From Microvirga sp. BSC39 (GTDB lineage: Bacteria > Pseudomonadota > Alphaproteobacteria > Rhizobiales > Beijerinckiaceae), in assembly GCF_000739015.1 (NCBI RefSeq), contig NZ_JPUG01000062.1, forward strand, positions 62,001 through 126,000: DNA of 64,000 nt. The letters are read 5' to 3'. A program made the translations under genes and the position numbers. This document shows, in pieces, positions 17,294 through 26,634 of the stretch. Position 1 is the first letter of the stretch, and each line of letters opens with the position of its first letter. A model generated the notes under the pieces. That model was not told the origin of the DNA and did not search any database. It was given only the letters and a program-made list of their open reading frames with translations.

Positions 17294-17728
17294 GTGACCG
17301 AACTCACCTTGGAAGCGGCTCAGACGATCGCCACCACCGCCCTCAAGACTGCCCGGGAGAAATCCTTCAAGCCTCTCGCTGTGGTGGTCTATGACGCCCG
17401 CGGCGCCCTCAAGGCCCTCCTCTCGGAGGACGGCACCAGCATCAAGCGGGCCGAGATCGCCATGGGCAAGGCCTATGGCGCCCTGGCGCTGGGCGTCGGC
17501 TCCCGCGCCCTGCACAAGATGGCAACCGACCGCCCCTACTTCATCGCTTCGGCCACCCATGCGGTCGGCGGGCACCTCGTTCCTGTCCCCGGCGGGGTGC
17601 TGATCAAGGACGGCCAGGGCCGAATCCTGGGGTCGGTGGGGGTTTCCGGCGACACCTCCGACAACGACGAGATCGCCGCCGCGGCCGGCATCGAGGCGGT
17701 CGGAATGGTTTTCGACACCGGCGCCTGA
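17294..17728 (+). CDS. GlcG/HbpS-family heme-binding-like protein
   Basis: 144 aa. The whole protein is a GlcG/HbpS domain (LEAAQTIATTALKTAREK at the start, SGDTSDNDEIAAAAGI near the end). The family includes heme-degrading HbpS and proteins of unknown role in oxidative gene clusters. Start: GTG 17294 with GGAG upstream; the longer frame from 17195 overlaps puuD and lacks family residues. It follows puuD with a 43-base gap and is probably co-transcribed, so a role next to the haem-containing urate hydroxylase is plausible but not shown. Confidence 0.85.
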   Translation: MTELTLEAAQTIATTALKTAREKSFKPLAVVVYDARGALKALLSEDGTSIKRAEIAMGKAYGALALGVGSRALHKMATDRPYFIASATHAVGGHLVPVPGGVLIKDGQGRILGSVGVSGDTSDNDEIAAAAGIEAVGMVFDTGA

Positions 17729-17897
17729 GAGGTCTCCACAGGCTCAACCCTTTGTTATCCCAGGAATTCCTTAATTTTTTGGATAGTACTGGACATAAAC
17801 AGTTGATTGATCAACAAATAGGACAAGGTTACTGCCTTACCGGCTCTGACCGAAACATTCAAAAAACCCTGAGATAATCAGAAAGGGAACGCGTCCA

Positions 17898-19490
17898 ATG
17901 TCATCATGGTTGAAACGTACCGCTCTCGCGGCTGCCGCAACGGTAGCTTTTTCGAGCTTCGCGGTCGCGCAAGTCGTCTACCACCGCGGCAATGACGGCG
18001 AGCCGGAAACGCTCGATGCCCACAAGACCTCCACCGTGGGCGAGTCCCACGTGCTGCGCGATCTCTATGAAGGTCTCGTGATCAAGAACAACAAGGGCGA
18101 AGTGGTGCCCGGCGTTGCCGAGAAGTGGGAAATGGCCGACGACGGCAAGACCTACCGCTTCACGCTGCGCGCCAATGCCAAGTGGTCCAACGGGGACCCG
18201 CTGAAGGCTTCTGACTTCGTGTTCGCCTACCGCCGGATCATGAATCCGGAAACCGGCGCCAAGTACGCCAACATCCTCTACCCGATCCTGAACGCCGAGA
18301 AGGTGAACAAGGGTCAGGCCAAGCCTGAGGAACTGGGCGTTAAGGCGGTGGATGACCGCACCCTCGAGATCCGCCTTGAGCAGCCGACCCCCTACTTCAT
18401 CGAGCAGCTGACCCACCAGACGGGTCTGCCGATTCATCAGTCCTCGGTCGAGAAGTTCGGCAAGGATTACGTGAAGCCGGGCAACCTGGTGTCCAACGGC
18501 GCCTATACGCTGGCAGAGTTCGTGCCGAACTCGCACATCAAGGTCGTGAAGAACCCGAATTTCCATGACGCCGCGAACGTCAAGATCGATCAGGTGATGT
18601 TCTACCCGATCTCCGACCTCGCCGCGGCCGTCCGCCGCTTCCAGGCCGGCGAGCTTCACTCCATCCCGGATATTCCGGCCGACCAGGTGAAGGCTCTCAA
18701 GGAGCGGTTCAAGAATCAGGTCGTGATCGGCCCGTATCTCGGCGTGTATGCCCTGCCGGTAAACTCGTCGAAGCCGCCGTTCGATGACGTGCGCGTCCGC
18801 AAGGCGCTCTCCATGGCAATCGACCGCGAATTCATCGCCGAGCAGATCTGGGGCGGCACCATGCTGCCGGCCTACTCCTTCGTGCCCCCGGGCATCGGCA
18901 ACTACGGCAAGCCGGCCCAGGCCGAGTACGCCACCATGTCGCCGATCGACCGCGAGGACAAGGCGAAGGCCCTGCTCAAGGAAGCCGGCTACGGCCCCGG
19001 CGGCAAGCCGCTGAAGGTTGAGATCCGCTACAACACCACCGACAACAACCGCAACACGGTGGTTGCCGTTGCCGACCAGTGGAAGGCTCTCGGCGTCGAG
19101 ACGTCCTTCATCAACACCGACTCCAAGACCCACTTCGCGCACCTGCGCGACGGCGGCGACTTCGATGTCGCCCGCTACGGCTGGATCGGCGACTACTCGG
19201 ATCCGCAGAACTTCCTGTTTCTGCTCGAGAGCGACAACAAGGGCTTCAACTACGGCAAGTGGAAGAACGCCCAGTATGACGACCTCATGAAGAACAAGGC
19301 TGCCAAGGAAGGCGATCTCAAGAAGCGCGCCGAGTACCTGCTGCAGGCCGAGCAGATCTTCATGAAGGAGGAGCCGTGGATCCCGCTGCTCCACTACAGC
19401 ACGAAGAACCTGGTCTCGGACAAGCTCGTCGGCTTCAACCAGAACATTTCTGGCGTGTACCCGAGCCGCTTCCTGTCCCTGAAGCAGTAA
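17898..19490 (+). CDS. Oligopeptide ABC transporter solute-binding protein (OppA-like)
   Basis: 530 aa. A Sec signal peptide (cleaved near AVAQ) is followed by an SBP_bac_5 domain. The pattern (VYHRGNDGEPETLDAHKTS, then VAEKWEMADDGKTYRFTLR) is that of the OppA/MppA group. Periplasmic capture of peptides. AAGGGAACG precedes the ATG. First gene of a four-gene opp operon. The 169-base leader is markedly AT-rich for this genome. A stem-loop follows the stop codon. Confidence 0.93.
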   Translation: MSSWLKRTALAAAATVAFSSFAVAQVVYHRGNDGEPETLDAHKTSTVGESHVLRDLYEGLVIKNNKGEVVPGVAEKWEMADDGKTYRFTLRANAKWSNGDPLKASDFVFAYRRIMNPETGAKYANILYPILNAEKVNKGQAKPEELGVKAVDDRTLEIRLEQPTPYFIEQLTHQTGLPIHQSSVEKFGKDYVKPGNLVSNGAYTLAEFVPNSHIKVVKNPNFHDAANVKIDQVMFYPISDLAAAVRRFQAGELHSIPDIPADQVKALKERFKNQVVIGPYLGVYALPVNSSKPPFDDVRVRKALSMAIDREFIAEQIWGGTMLPAYSFVPPGIGNYGKPAQAEYATMSPIDREDKAKALLKEAGYGPGGKPLKVEIRYNTTDNNRNTVVAVADQWKALGVETSFINTDSKTHFAHLRDGGDFDVARYGWIGDYSDPQNFLFLLESDNKGFNYGKWKNAQYDDLMKNKAAKEGDLKKRAEYLLQAEQIFMKEEPWIPLLHYSTKNLVSDKLVGFNQNISGVYPSRFLSLKQ

Positions 19491-19504
19491 GCATCCTCGA
19501 TCTT

Positions 19505-19530
19505 GCCGGGCGGCCCCACAGCCGCCCGGC
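19505..19530 (+). other. Stem-loop between oppA-like and oppB-like genes
   Basis: A perfect 10-bp GC-rich stem (19505-19514 with 19521-19530) with a 6-base loop, starting 14 bases after the oppA stop. No U-run follows, so it is not a complete intrinsic terminator. It more likely protects the upstream mRNA from 3' exonucleases or partly attenuates, giving more binding protein than permease. Confidence 0.75.
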
Positions 19531-19601
19531 TCACAAACAACACGTCGGCCGCCAAGGCTGCTTCCCTCGCTGAGGGGTTGTTATCGAGCGGAGTCGATAC
19601 C

Positions 19602-20522
19602 GTGATCCCCTTCGTTTTCCGCCGTCTTCTCTCGGCGATCCCTACCCTTTTCATCATCATCACGATCTCGTTCTTCCTGATCCGGCTCGCACCGGGCGGC
19701 CCCTTCGACCTGGAGCGTCCGCTCGAGGCGAAGGTCATGGAGAACCTGCAGAAGATCTACGGTCTCGACCGTCCGCTCTTCGAGCAGTACGTGCGCTATC
19801 TCGCGGCCGTAGTTCAGGGGGATTTCGGTCCCTCGTTCATCATGCGCGATTTCAGCGTTTCCGAGCTCTTCGCCAACGGCCTGCCCGTCTCGATGCGGAT
19901 TGGCGGGCTCGCGCTAGGCCTCGCGATCATTGTCGGCGGCACGCTCGGCTCCATCGCTGCCTTCCGGCAGAACAGTGCCGTCGACTACATGGTAAGCGGT
20001 CTCGGCACCTTCGGCCTGACGATCCCCACCTTCGTGATCGCGCCGGTGCTGCAGATCGTGTTCGGCCTCGCCTTGGCCCTGTTGCCTGTTGCGGGTTGGG
20101 CCGGGGGGGCTCCCCGCAATCTGATCCTGCCGGTCATCACCCTGGCATTGCCGCAGATCGCGATTATCGCGCGCATGACCCGTGCGGCCATGATCGAGAA
20201 CCTGCGCTCGAACCACATCCGCACGCTCCGTTCGCTCGGCCTGCCCCGCTGGGTCATCGTGCGGCACGCACTGCGTGGCGCAGCCCTGCCGGTGGTTTCC
20301 TATCTTGGGCCCGCCGCCGCAGCCCTGCTCACCGGCTCCGTCGTGGTGGAGACCATCTTCGCCCTTCCGGGGGTCGGCCGTTACTTCGTCGAGGCCGCGC
20401 TGAACCGCGACTATACCCTTGTGATGGGCACGGTCGTCGTCGTGGCGGTGTTCGTGCTGATTTTCAATCTGATCGTCGACATCCTCTACGCGGTGATCGA
20501 CCCCCGCGTCCGTTACGACTGA
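19602..20522 (+). CDS. Oligopeptide ABC transporter permease (OppB-like)
   Basis: 306 aa with six membrane helices. N-terminal FRRLLSAIPTLFIIITISFF and the BPD_transp_1 EAA loop near SLGLPRWVIVRHALRGAALP. Forms the inner-membrane channel with the OppC-like protein. Start: GTG 19602 with GGAG upstream places the first helix at the normal position; the longer frame from 19503 runs through the stem-loop and is unlikely. Ten bases precede the next permease gene. Confidence 0.92.
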   Translation: MIPFVFRRLLSAIPTLFIIITISFFLIRLAPGGPFDLERPLEAKVMENLQKIYGLDRPLFEQYVRYLAAVVQGDFGPSFIMRDFSVSELFANGLPVSMRIGGLALGLAIIVGGTLGSIAAFRQNSAVDYMVSGLGTFGLTIPTFVIAPVLQIVFGLALALLPVAGWAGGAPRNLILPVITLALPQIAIIARMTRAAMIENLRSNHIRTLRSLGLPRWVIVRHALRGAALPVVSYLGPAAAALLTGSVVVETIFALPGVGRYFVEAALNRDYTLVMGTVVVVAVFVLIFNLIVDILYAVIDPRVRYD

Positions 20523-20531
20523 GGCACCGCC

Positions 20532-21674
20532 ATGGCTGAAGGCGCCGTCATTTCCGATATTCCTGTCTCCGGTCCTGTGACCGGCCGTTCACTCTGGGCC
20601 GATGCTCGGGCTCGTCTCCTGCGCAATAAGGCCTCCGTCGCCAGCATGATCATCCTGACGCTGATCGCGCTCGCGTGCATCTTCGGGCCGTTTTTCACCG
20701 GCCATCCGTTTGATCGCGTGTACCCTGACTACGTGCGCGCGCCGGCAAGCCTGACCGCCTATCCCAAGGCGGAGCAGATCATCCCGCAAGCCGAGCGCAT
20801 CGGCTCCCGCGTCAGGGCCAAGCCCGAGAACATCGAGATCACCGGCGACGCGGTGCGGATGGCTCTCGTCAGCACGAGCACGCGGCCCGTCGACGAACGG
20901 CTGCTTGCCTATTTCGAGCGCTCGGATCTGTTCGGCACCGCGCAGGTCGTTGAACGGCAGGACGAAGGGCGCCGCCTTGTGGTCGATGTGCCCATCGAGA
21001 AGCAGTATTTCTTCTTCGGCACCGAGGCCAACGGCCGCGACCTTCTCACCCGCACCATGAAGGCCGGGCAGGTCTCGCTTGCGATCGGACTTCTGGCGAC
21101 CCTCGTGGCGATCGTGATCGGCGTGATTTATGGGGCGACCTCCGGCTATCTCGGAGGACGCGCCGACCTGGTGATGATGCGCATCGTCGATGTTCTCTAC
21201 TCGCTGCCGTTCATCTTCTTCGTCATCATGCTGGTCGTGTTCTTCGGCCGCAACTTCGTGCTGGTGTTCCTGGCCGTGGGCGCCGTCGAGTGGCTCGATA
21301 TGGCCCGCATCGTTCGGGGCCAGACGCTCTCCATCAAGCGGCAGGAATATGTGCAGGCGGCTGAGGCGCTCGGCGTGGAAACCAAAGGCATCATTCGCCG
21401 GCACGTGATCCCGAACACCCTCGGGCCCGTGGTGGTCTACATGACCCTGATGGTCCCCCGCGTGATCCTGCTCGAAAGCTTCCTGTCCTTCCTCGGGCTC
21501 GGTGTCCAGGAGCCCTACACCAGCCTCGGCGTTCTGATCTCGGAAGGCGCCAAGAGCATTCAGGATTCCACCTGGATGCTGATCTATCCCGCACTGACGC
21601 TTGTCGCGATCCTCTTCTGCCTCAACTTCATCGGCGATGGCTTGCGCGATGCTCTCGACCCGAAGGATCGCTGA
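20532..21674 (+). CDS. Oligopeptide ABC transporter permease (OppC-like)
   Basis: 380 aa, longer than the usual 300. A first helix near residue 35-60, then a charged periplasmic insertion (about 60-165), then the five-helix BPD_transp_1 core with the EAA loop at EALGVETKGIIRRHVIPNTL. Long periplasmic loops like this occur in OppC/YejE relatives. The stop is one base before the start of the ATPase gene, so coupling is expected. Confidence 0.92.
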   Translation: MAEGAVISDIPVSGPVTGRSLWADARARLLRNKASVASMIILTLIALACIFGPFFTGHPFDRVYPDYVRAPASLTAYPKAEQIIPQAERIGSRVRAKPENIEITGDAVRMALVSTSTRPVDERLLAYFERSDLFGTAQVVERQDEGRRLVVDVPIEKQYFFFGTEANGRDLLTRTMKAGQVSLAIGLLATLVAIVIGVIYGATSGYLGGRADLVMMRIVDVLYSLPFIFFVIMLVVFFGRNFVLVFLAVGAVEWLDMARIVRGQTLSIKRQEYVQAAEALGVETKGIIRRHVIPNTLGPVVVYMTLMVPRVILLESFLSFLGLGVQEPYTSLGVLISEGAKSIQDSTWMLIYPALTLVAILFCLNFIGDGLRDALDPKDR

Positions 21675-21675
21675 C

Positions 21676-23310
21676 ATGGCCGAACCTGTTCTTTCCGTCC
21701 GCAACCTCAATGTCCGTTTCCGCACGGGCGACGGCATTCTCCACGCGGTGAAGGGCATCGATCTCGACATCAACCAGGGTGAGACCGTCGCCATCGTGGG
21801 CGAGTCCGGATCGGGCAAGAGCCAGACCATGATGTCGGTCATGGGCCTTCTCGCCTCCAACGGCTGGGCCGAGGGTTCGGTCAAGTACCGCGGAGAGGAG
21901 CTGGTGGGCCTTTCTCCCGGCAGGCTCAATCACTACCGCGGCTCCAAGCTCACCATGATTTTCCAGGAGCCGATGACCTCCCTCGATCCGCTCTACCGGA
22001 TCGGGGATCAGCTTGCCCTCCCGCTCACCACCCATGGCGGCCTGAGCAAGGCCGACGCGCGCAAGCGCGCCATCGAACTGCTGGAGCTCGTCCGGATCCC
22101 GGAACCTGCCCGGCGCATCGACGCCTACCCGCATGAGATGTCAGGCGGTCAGCGCCAGCGCGTGATGATCGCCATGGCACTCGCCAACAACCCGGATGTG
22201 CTCATCGCCGACGAACCGACGACGGCTCTCGACGTGACCGTGCAGGCCCGCATTCTCGATCTGCTGGCCGATCTGCAGAAGCGGCTGGGCATGTCCATTG
22301 TGTTCATCACGCACGACCTCGGGGTCGTCCGCCGCTTTGCCGACCGCACCTATGTGATGAAACGCGGCGGGGTGGTCGAGAGCGGCCGTACGGACGACAT
22401 CTTTGCGGCCCCGAAGCATCCCTATACCCAGATGCTCATCGATGCCGAACCGACCGGACGCAAGGAACCTGTTGCCGCCAACGCTCCGGTGATTCTGGAC
22501 GCGCAGAACATCTCGGTTCAGTTCACCCTGGAGAAGAGCTTCTTTGGCAAGTCGACCCATGTGCTTCGTGCCGTCGACGACGTGAGCCTCAGGGTTCGCG
22601 CCGGCGAGACGGTGGGCGTCGTGGGCGAATCCGGCTCCGGCAAGTCGACGCTGGGCCGCGCCATCCTGCGCCTGCAACCGGCCTCCGGGCTCATCCGGTT
22701 CGAGGACCGCAACCTCACGCCTCTCGACCGCCGTGGCATGCAGCCCCTGAGGCGGCATCTGCAGCTCGTGTTCCAGGATCCCTTCGGCTCCCTCTCCCCA
22801 CGCATGACGGCAGGCGAGATCGTGACCGAGGGCCTTCTCGTCCACGAGCCCAGCATCTCCCGCAAGGAGCGCGACCGGCGCGCCGCCCAGGCCTTCGAGG
22901 AAGTGCAGCTCGACCCGGCATGGCGCAACCGCTTTCCGCATGAGTTCTCCGGCGGTCAGCGCCAACGCATCGCCATTGCCCGTGCCATCATCCTGCACCC
23001 GAAGCTGGTGGTCCTCGACGAGCCGACTTCCGCGCTGGATCGTTCGGTGCAGAAGGAGATCGTCGAGCTGCTGCGCAACCTTCAGAAGGCCCATGGCCTC
23101 GCCTATGTGTTCATCAGCCACGACCTCGCCGTCGTGCGGGCGCTCTCGGACGAGATCATGGTCATGAAGAGCGGCAAGGTGGTGGAGCGCGGCACGGCGG
23201 AGGAGATCTTCGATCGTCCGAGCGAGGAATACACCCGCGACCTGATCGCAGCCGCCTTCCTTACCAAGGACGACAGGAACGAGGCAGCGGCACAGCCTAT
23301 CGCCTCCTGA
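21676..23310 (+). CDS. Fused dual ATP-binding protein of peptide ABC transporter (OppD-OppF)
   Basis: 544 aa with two complete ABC modules: Walker [10 protein letters not shown] and GESGSGKST, signature SGGQRQR in both, Walker [12 protein letters not shown] and [11 protein letters not shown]. The first half corresponds to OppD and the second to OppF, each with the C-terminal oligopeptide-transporter tail. The fusion supplies both nucleotide-binding domains in one chain, as in YejF and GsiA. Start: ATG 21676 one base after the permease stop; the in-frame upstream ATG lies inside the permease gene. Confidence 0.94.
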   Translation: MAEPVLSVRNLNVRFRTGDGILHAVKGIDLDINQGETVAIVGESGSGKSQTMMSVMGLLASNGWAEGSVKYRGEELVGLSPGRLNHYRGSKLTMIFQEPMTSLDPLYRIGDQLALPLTTHGGLSKADARKRAIELLELVRIPEPARRIDAYPHEMSGGQRQRVMIAMALANNPDVLIADEPTTALDVTVQARILDLLADLQKRLGMSIVFITHDLGVVRRFADRTYVMKRGGVVESGRTDDIFAAPKHPYTQMLIDAEPTGRKEPVAANAPVILDAQNISVQFTLEKSFFGKSTHVLRAVDDVSLRVRAGETVGVVGESGSGKSTLGRAILRLQPASGLIRFEDRNLTPLDRRGMQPLRRHLQLVFQDPFGSLSPRMTAGEIVTEGLLVHEPSISRKERDRRAAQAFEEVQLDPAWRNRFPHEFSGGQRQRIAIARAIILHPKLVVLDEPTSALDRSVQKEIVELLRNLQKAHGLAYVFISHDLAVVRALSDEIMVMKSGKVVERGTAEEIFDRPSEEYTRDLIAAAFLTKDDRNEAAAQPIAS

Positions 23311-23355
23311 GCGTTGGAACCGGAGACCATGGCGGGGATTTGATCTTTGTTTGCC

Positions 23356-23399
23356 GCATGATCGTGCGGTGAACCGGTATCCACTTCACCGGATCATGC
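23356..23399. repeat. Rhizobiales-type palindromic repeat (GCATGATC / GATCATGC)
   Basis: GCATGATC (23356-23363) pairs with GATCATGC (23392-23399) and the inner CGGTGAA (23367-23373) pairs with TTCACCG (23385-23391). The core AACCGGTATCCACTTCACC is a familiar form of the dispersed repeat that occurs in many Rhizobiales intergenic regions. It separates the opp operon from the LigD-like gene, only 9 bases before the latter's start codon. Confidence 0.75.
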
Positions 23400-23408
23400 T
23401 CTGGCACC

Positions 23409-24986
23409 ATGGCAAAGCTCGCAGCCTATCGCGCCAAGCGCGACTTCACGAAAACCTCGGAGCCGGCAGGCAAGGCCTCCCGGCGCCCCGGCGCCTCCTT
23501 CGTCGTGCACAAGCACGATGCCTCCCGCCTGCACTATGACTTCCGCCTCGAACTCGACGGCGTGCTGAAGAGCTGGGCGGTGGCAAAGGGACCCAGCCTC
23601 GTGAAAGGCGAGAAGCGCCTGGCGGTCAAGGTCGAGGATCACCCGCTGGCATACGGCGATTTCGAAGGCACCATCCCGGACGGCCAATACGGCGGCGGCG
23701 CCGTCCTGTTGTGGGATCGGGGTGCCTGGGAGCCGGAAGGCGACCCTCACGAGGCCTATGAGAAAGGCCGCCTCACCTTCCGCCTCGACGGCGAAAAGCT
23801 CAATGGCACCTGGCATCTCGTCCGCATGGCAAAGCGCCCGCGTGAGCGCCAGCCATCCTGGCTGCTGATCAAGGCCGAGGATGCTCATGCCAGAACCGAG
23901 GACGACCCGGACATTCTCGAGGAGGCACCGCTCTCGGTGAAGACCGGACGCTCGCTCGAGGAGATCGCGCCCGGACGCTCCGCTAAGAGCCCGGCGAAAC
24001 GGAAAGCCGCCTCGAAGAGCGCCTCATCGGCAAAGACCGCAAAGCCTGCAAAGCGAGCCTCAAGGGCGAAGGCTGCCAAGGCTAGTGACATCCAAGTGGC
24101 CGGCGTGCCTCTTACCCATCCGGACCGCGTGCTGTGGGAGGATCAGGGGCTCACCAAGCAGGAGCTGGCGGAATTCTATCTCGACATCGGCGAGTGGCTC
24201 CTGCCGCATCTCGTCGACCGTCCCCTCACCCTCATCCGCTGCCCGGGAGGCACGCAGAAGAAGTGCTTCGTCCAACGGCATTCCTGGGCCGGCATGAGCG
24301 ACTTCATTCATCGCACGACGATTCCGGACAACAGCGGCACGCAGGAGGCTCTGACGGTCACCGATATCCAGGGCGTGATCGCCCTCGTGCAGTCGGGTGT
24401 CCTGGAGATGCATGTCTGGGGCGCGACGCTGGCCGATCTGGAGCGTCCCGACCGTCTCATCTTCGATCTCGACCCGGGCGAGGGCGTGGACTGGCCACGC
24501 GTGATCGAGGGCGCTCTTGCGGTCCGCGAGCGCCTGAAAGCCCTGGGACTGGAAAGCTTCGTCAAGACCACGGGCGGCAAGGGCCTGCACGTCGTCGTGC
24601 CCCTGAAGCCGAAGGCGCCATGGAAGGAAGCCCTCGCCTTCTCGCGCGGGATCGCCGAGGCGATGGCGGCCGACGAGCCGGATCGCTACACCACCACGTC
24701 CGTCAAGCAGGAGCGCCAGGGTCGCATCTTCATCGATTACCTGCGCAACAACCGCGAGGCCTCGGCTGTGGCGCCCTACTCCACCCGCTCCCGACCCGGC
24801 GCGCCCGTCGCGATACCGATCGCTTGGGAAGAGCTTTCACCCGATCTCAGACCCAACGGCTACACGGTCGAGAACCTGGGCAAGCGCCTTTCGTCGCTCA
24901 AGAAGGATCCCTGGGCGGGCATCAGAAAGGTCGATCAGGTTCTGCCGGAGACAAAACCCGCGAAACGCACGTCGCGCAAAAAGTAG
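23409..24986 (+). CDS. LigD-like protein: 3'-phosphoesterase plus primase-polymerase, no ligase domain
   Basis: 525 aa. Residues 28-160 are a LigD 3'-phosphoesterase domain with the expected ligands H36, H42, D44, R46 and H78. Residues 182-226 are a Lys/Ala/Ser-rich linker. Residues 228-500 are the LigD polymerase (AEP) domain with catalytic D353 and D355 in IFDLDPGEG and a third acidic residue in FIDYLRNN. A normal bacterial LigD of this kind has an ATP-dependent ligase of about 300 residues; here the linker stands in its place and no KxDG nucleotidyl motif is seen. It may process or fill in DNA ends for a ligase encoded elsewhere. No Ku gene lies in the window. Confidence 0.9.
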   Translation: MAKLAAYRAKRDFTKTSEPAGKASRRPGASFVVHKHDASRLHYDFRLELDGVLKSWAVAKGPSLVKGEKRLAVKVEDHPLAYGDFEGTIPDGQYGGGAVLLWDRGAWEPEGDPHEAYEKGRLTFRLDGEKLNGTWHLVRMAKRPRERQPSWLLIKAEDAHARTEDDPDILEEAPLSVKTGRSLEEIAPGRSAKSPAKRKAASKSASSAKTAKPAKRASRAKAAKASDIQVAGVPLTHPDRVLWEDQGLTKQELAEFYLDIGEWLLPHLVDRPLTLIRCPGGTQKKCFVQRHSWAGMSDFIHRTTIPDNSGTQEALTVTDIQGVIALVQSGVLEMHVWGATLADLERPDRLIFDLDPGEGVDWPRVIEGALAVRERLKALGLESFVKTTGGKGLHVVVPLKPKAPWKEALAFSRGIAEAMAADEPDRYTTTSVKQERQGRIFIDYLRNNREASAVAPYSTRSRPGAPVAIPIAWEELSPDLRPNGYTVENLGKRLSSLKKDPWAGIRKVDQVLPETKPAKRTSRKK

Positions 24987-24989
24987 CGC

Positions 24990-25625
24990 TTAGAAGACCG
25001 GAGCCTTGATGCCTTCAGCTTCGAGCGCCTGCTGCACCGCCGGTCGGGCAAGGACACGCTCAGCCAGGGCGTTCAGGTTCGGCAGGTTGCGCGGCGGGCG
25101 CGGCATGCCACGCCCCCAGCGGATCAGCATGAACAGGAAGAGGTCGGCGGCGGAAAAACGATCCCCGAGAAGCCACGTCTTGTCGCCGAGCTGCTCGGAG
25201 ATCACGTCGAACATCCGGGTGAGGCGCTCATTGGCTGCCTGCTTCACCGCCGGTGCGGCAGCCTCGTCGCTCACGTGCTCATGGGGATAGAACCAAGCGC
25301 GGTACTCCGCCTGCGGGGTGTTCGTCAGGTGGATCATCCACTTGTAGAACTCGGCCCGCTCGACAGTCCCAACGGCAGGCGCCAGGCCGGCCTGCGGGAA
25401 CTTGTCGGCCAGATGCAGGGCGACGGCAGCCGTCTCGAACAGCACGAGATCGCCATCCACCAGAACCGGGATGCGGCCGTTGGGATTGAGCCTGAGGTAC
25501 TCGGCGCTCTTCTGAACATTCTGCCCCCGATCGACAAGGCGCAGCTCGAACTCGGCCCCGATTTCGCGCAGCATCATGTGCGGCAGAAGGCTGGCATTGC
25601 CGGGATAATAGTAGAGAGCGAGCAT
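24990..25625 (-). CDS. Glutathione S-transferase family protein
   Basis: 211 aa. An N-terminal thioredoxin-like domain (LYYYPGNASLLPHMMLREIG, NPNGRIPVLVDGD with the cis-Pro, and FETAAVALHLADKFP) is followed by an all-helical C-terminal domain. The Ser in NASLL is the probable GSH-activating residue of a beta or nu-like GST. Start: ATG 25625 with AGGGGC upstream; the longer frame from 25682 is unlikely. It converges on the LigD-like gene (3-base gap) and is divergent from ppk2. Confidence 0.88.
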   Translation of the reverse strand: MLALYYYPGNASLLPHMMLREIGAEFELRLVDRGQNVQKSAEYLRLNPNGRIPVLVDGDLVLFETAAVALHLADKFPQAGLAPAVGTVERAEFYKWMIHLTNTPQAEYRAWFYPHEHVSDEAAAPAVKQAANERLTRMFDVISEQLGDKTWLLGDRFSAADLFLFMLIRWGRGMPRPPRNLPNLNALAERVLARPAVQQALEAEGIKAPVF

Positions 25626-25764
25626 CGTGAGCCCCTGGGAAGTTTTGTCGGCCCTGTCTTGGTAGATGGCCCCGTAGGTCACGTAAAGAGCGGCGCGCCG
25701 GCCATCCCGATCTTCCTTTCACGCCCTCATGCCCTATCGTCCTGAAGACAAACGGGAGGCGACG

Positions 25765-26589
25765 ATGACGGATCTGGCCAAGACATTGATTGAAAAGCTG
25801 CGGGTCAGCCCCGGCGACGAGGCCCGTCTTCGGGATCGTGACCCTCGCGACAAATCCCTCTTCGGTGATGAACAGGCGACCAAGGCCAACACGGCAGCCC
25901 TCGCCAAGGAAATCGATACCCTTCAGGACCGGCTCTATGCCGAGGGATCCCGGTCTCTCCTCGTGATCCTTCAGGGCACGGATACCTCGGGCAAGGACGG
26001 CACCATCCGCAGCGTCTTCAATGCGACGGGCCCTCTAGGCGTTGCAGTCCATGCCTTCGGTCCGCCCACGAAGCTTGAACTGGAGCATGACTACCTCTGG
26101 CGCGTGCATGCCGTCTGCCCCCGGCGCGGAACGATCGGCATCTTCAACCGCTCCCATTACGAGGACGTGCTGATCGGAAAGGTGCGGAAGTTCGCGCCCG
26201 AGCCGGTGATCGAGCAGCGCTACGAGCAGATCAACGCCTTCGAGAAGATGCTCTCCGAGAATGGCACCACGATCCTCAAGTTCATGCTCCACATCTCGAA
26301 GGATGAGCAGAAGGAGCGCCTGCAGGCCCGTCTCGACGATCCCACCAAGAACTGGAAGTTCAATCCCGGAGACTTGGAAGACAGGGAGCACTGGGACGAC
26401 TACCAGGAGGCTTACGAGACGATGCTCCATCGCTGCTCGACTCCATGGGCGCCGTGGCACGTCATCCCGGCCGACCGCAAATGGGTCCGCAACACCGCCA
26501 TCGCGAACATCGTCAAGGCCACTCTCGAGGAAATGAACCCGCAATACCCACGGGTCTCATGGAATCCTGGTGACTTCTCCGTCGTCTGA
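25765..26589 (+). CDS. Polyphosphate kinase 2 family phosphotransferase, class III-like
   Basis: 274 aa, one PPK2 domain. Walker A GTDTSGKDGT, lid region HAVCPRRGTIGIFNRSHYEDVL, then LKFMLHISKDEQKERLQARLDDP and the C-terminal WHVIPADRKWVRN. Residue by residue this follows class III PPK2 enzymes (such as the one from Meiothermus), which phosphorylate both AMP and ADP from polyphosphate. Start: ATG 25765 with GGGAGG at ideal spacing; the frame could extend to 25729 but not convincingly. Monocistronic. Confidence 0.93.
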   Translation: MTDLAKTLIEKLRVSPGDEARLRDRDPRDKSLFGDEQATKANTAALAKEIDTLQDRLYAEGSRSLLVILQGTDTSGKDGTIRSVFNATGPLGVAVHAFGPPTKLELEHDYLWRVHAVCPRRGTIGIFNRSHYEDVLIGKVRKFAPEPVIEQRYEQINAFEKMLSENGTTILKFMLHISKDEQKERLQARLDDPTKNWKFNPGDLEDREHWDDYQEAYETMLHRCSTPWAPWHVIPADRKWVRNTAIANIVKATLEEMNPQYPRVSWNPGDFSVV

Positions 26590-26634
26590 GATCTGATATA
26601 TTGAAGCATACACATTCCTGTGCATCATGGACCG

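Noticed and set aside
17904-19394. A 496-codon minus-strand open frame
   Set aside because: Antisense of the oppA-like gene, which has a clear signal peptide, ribosome binding site and family match.
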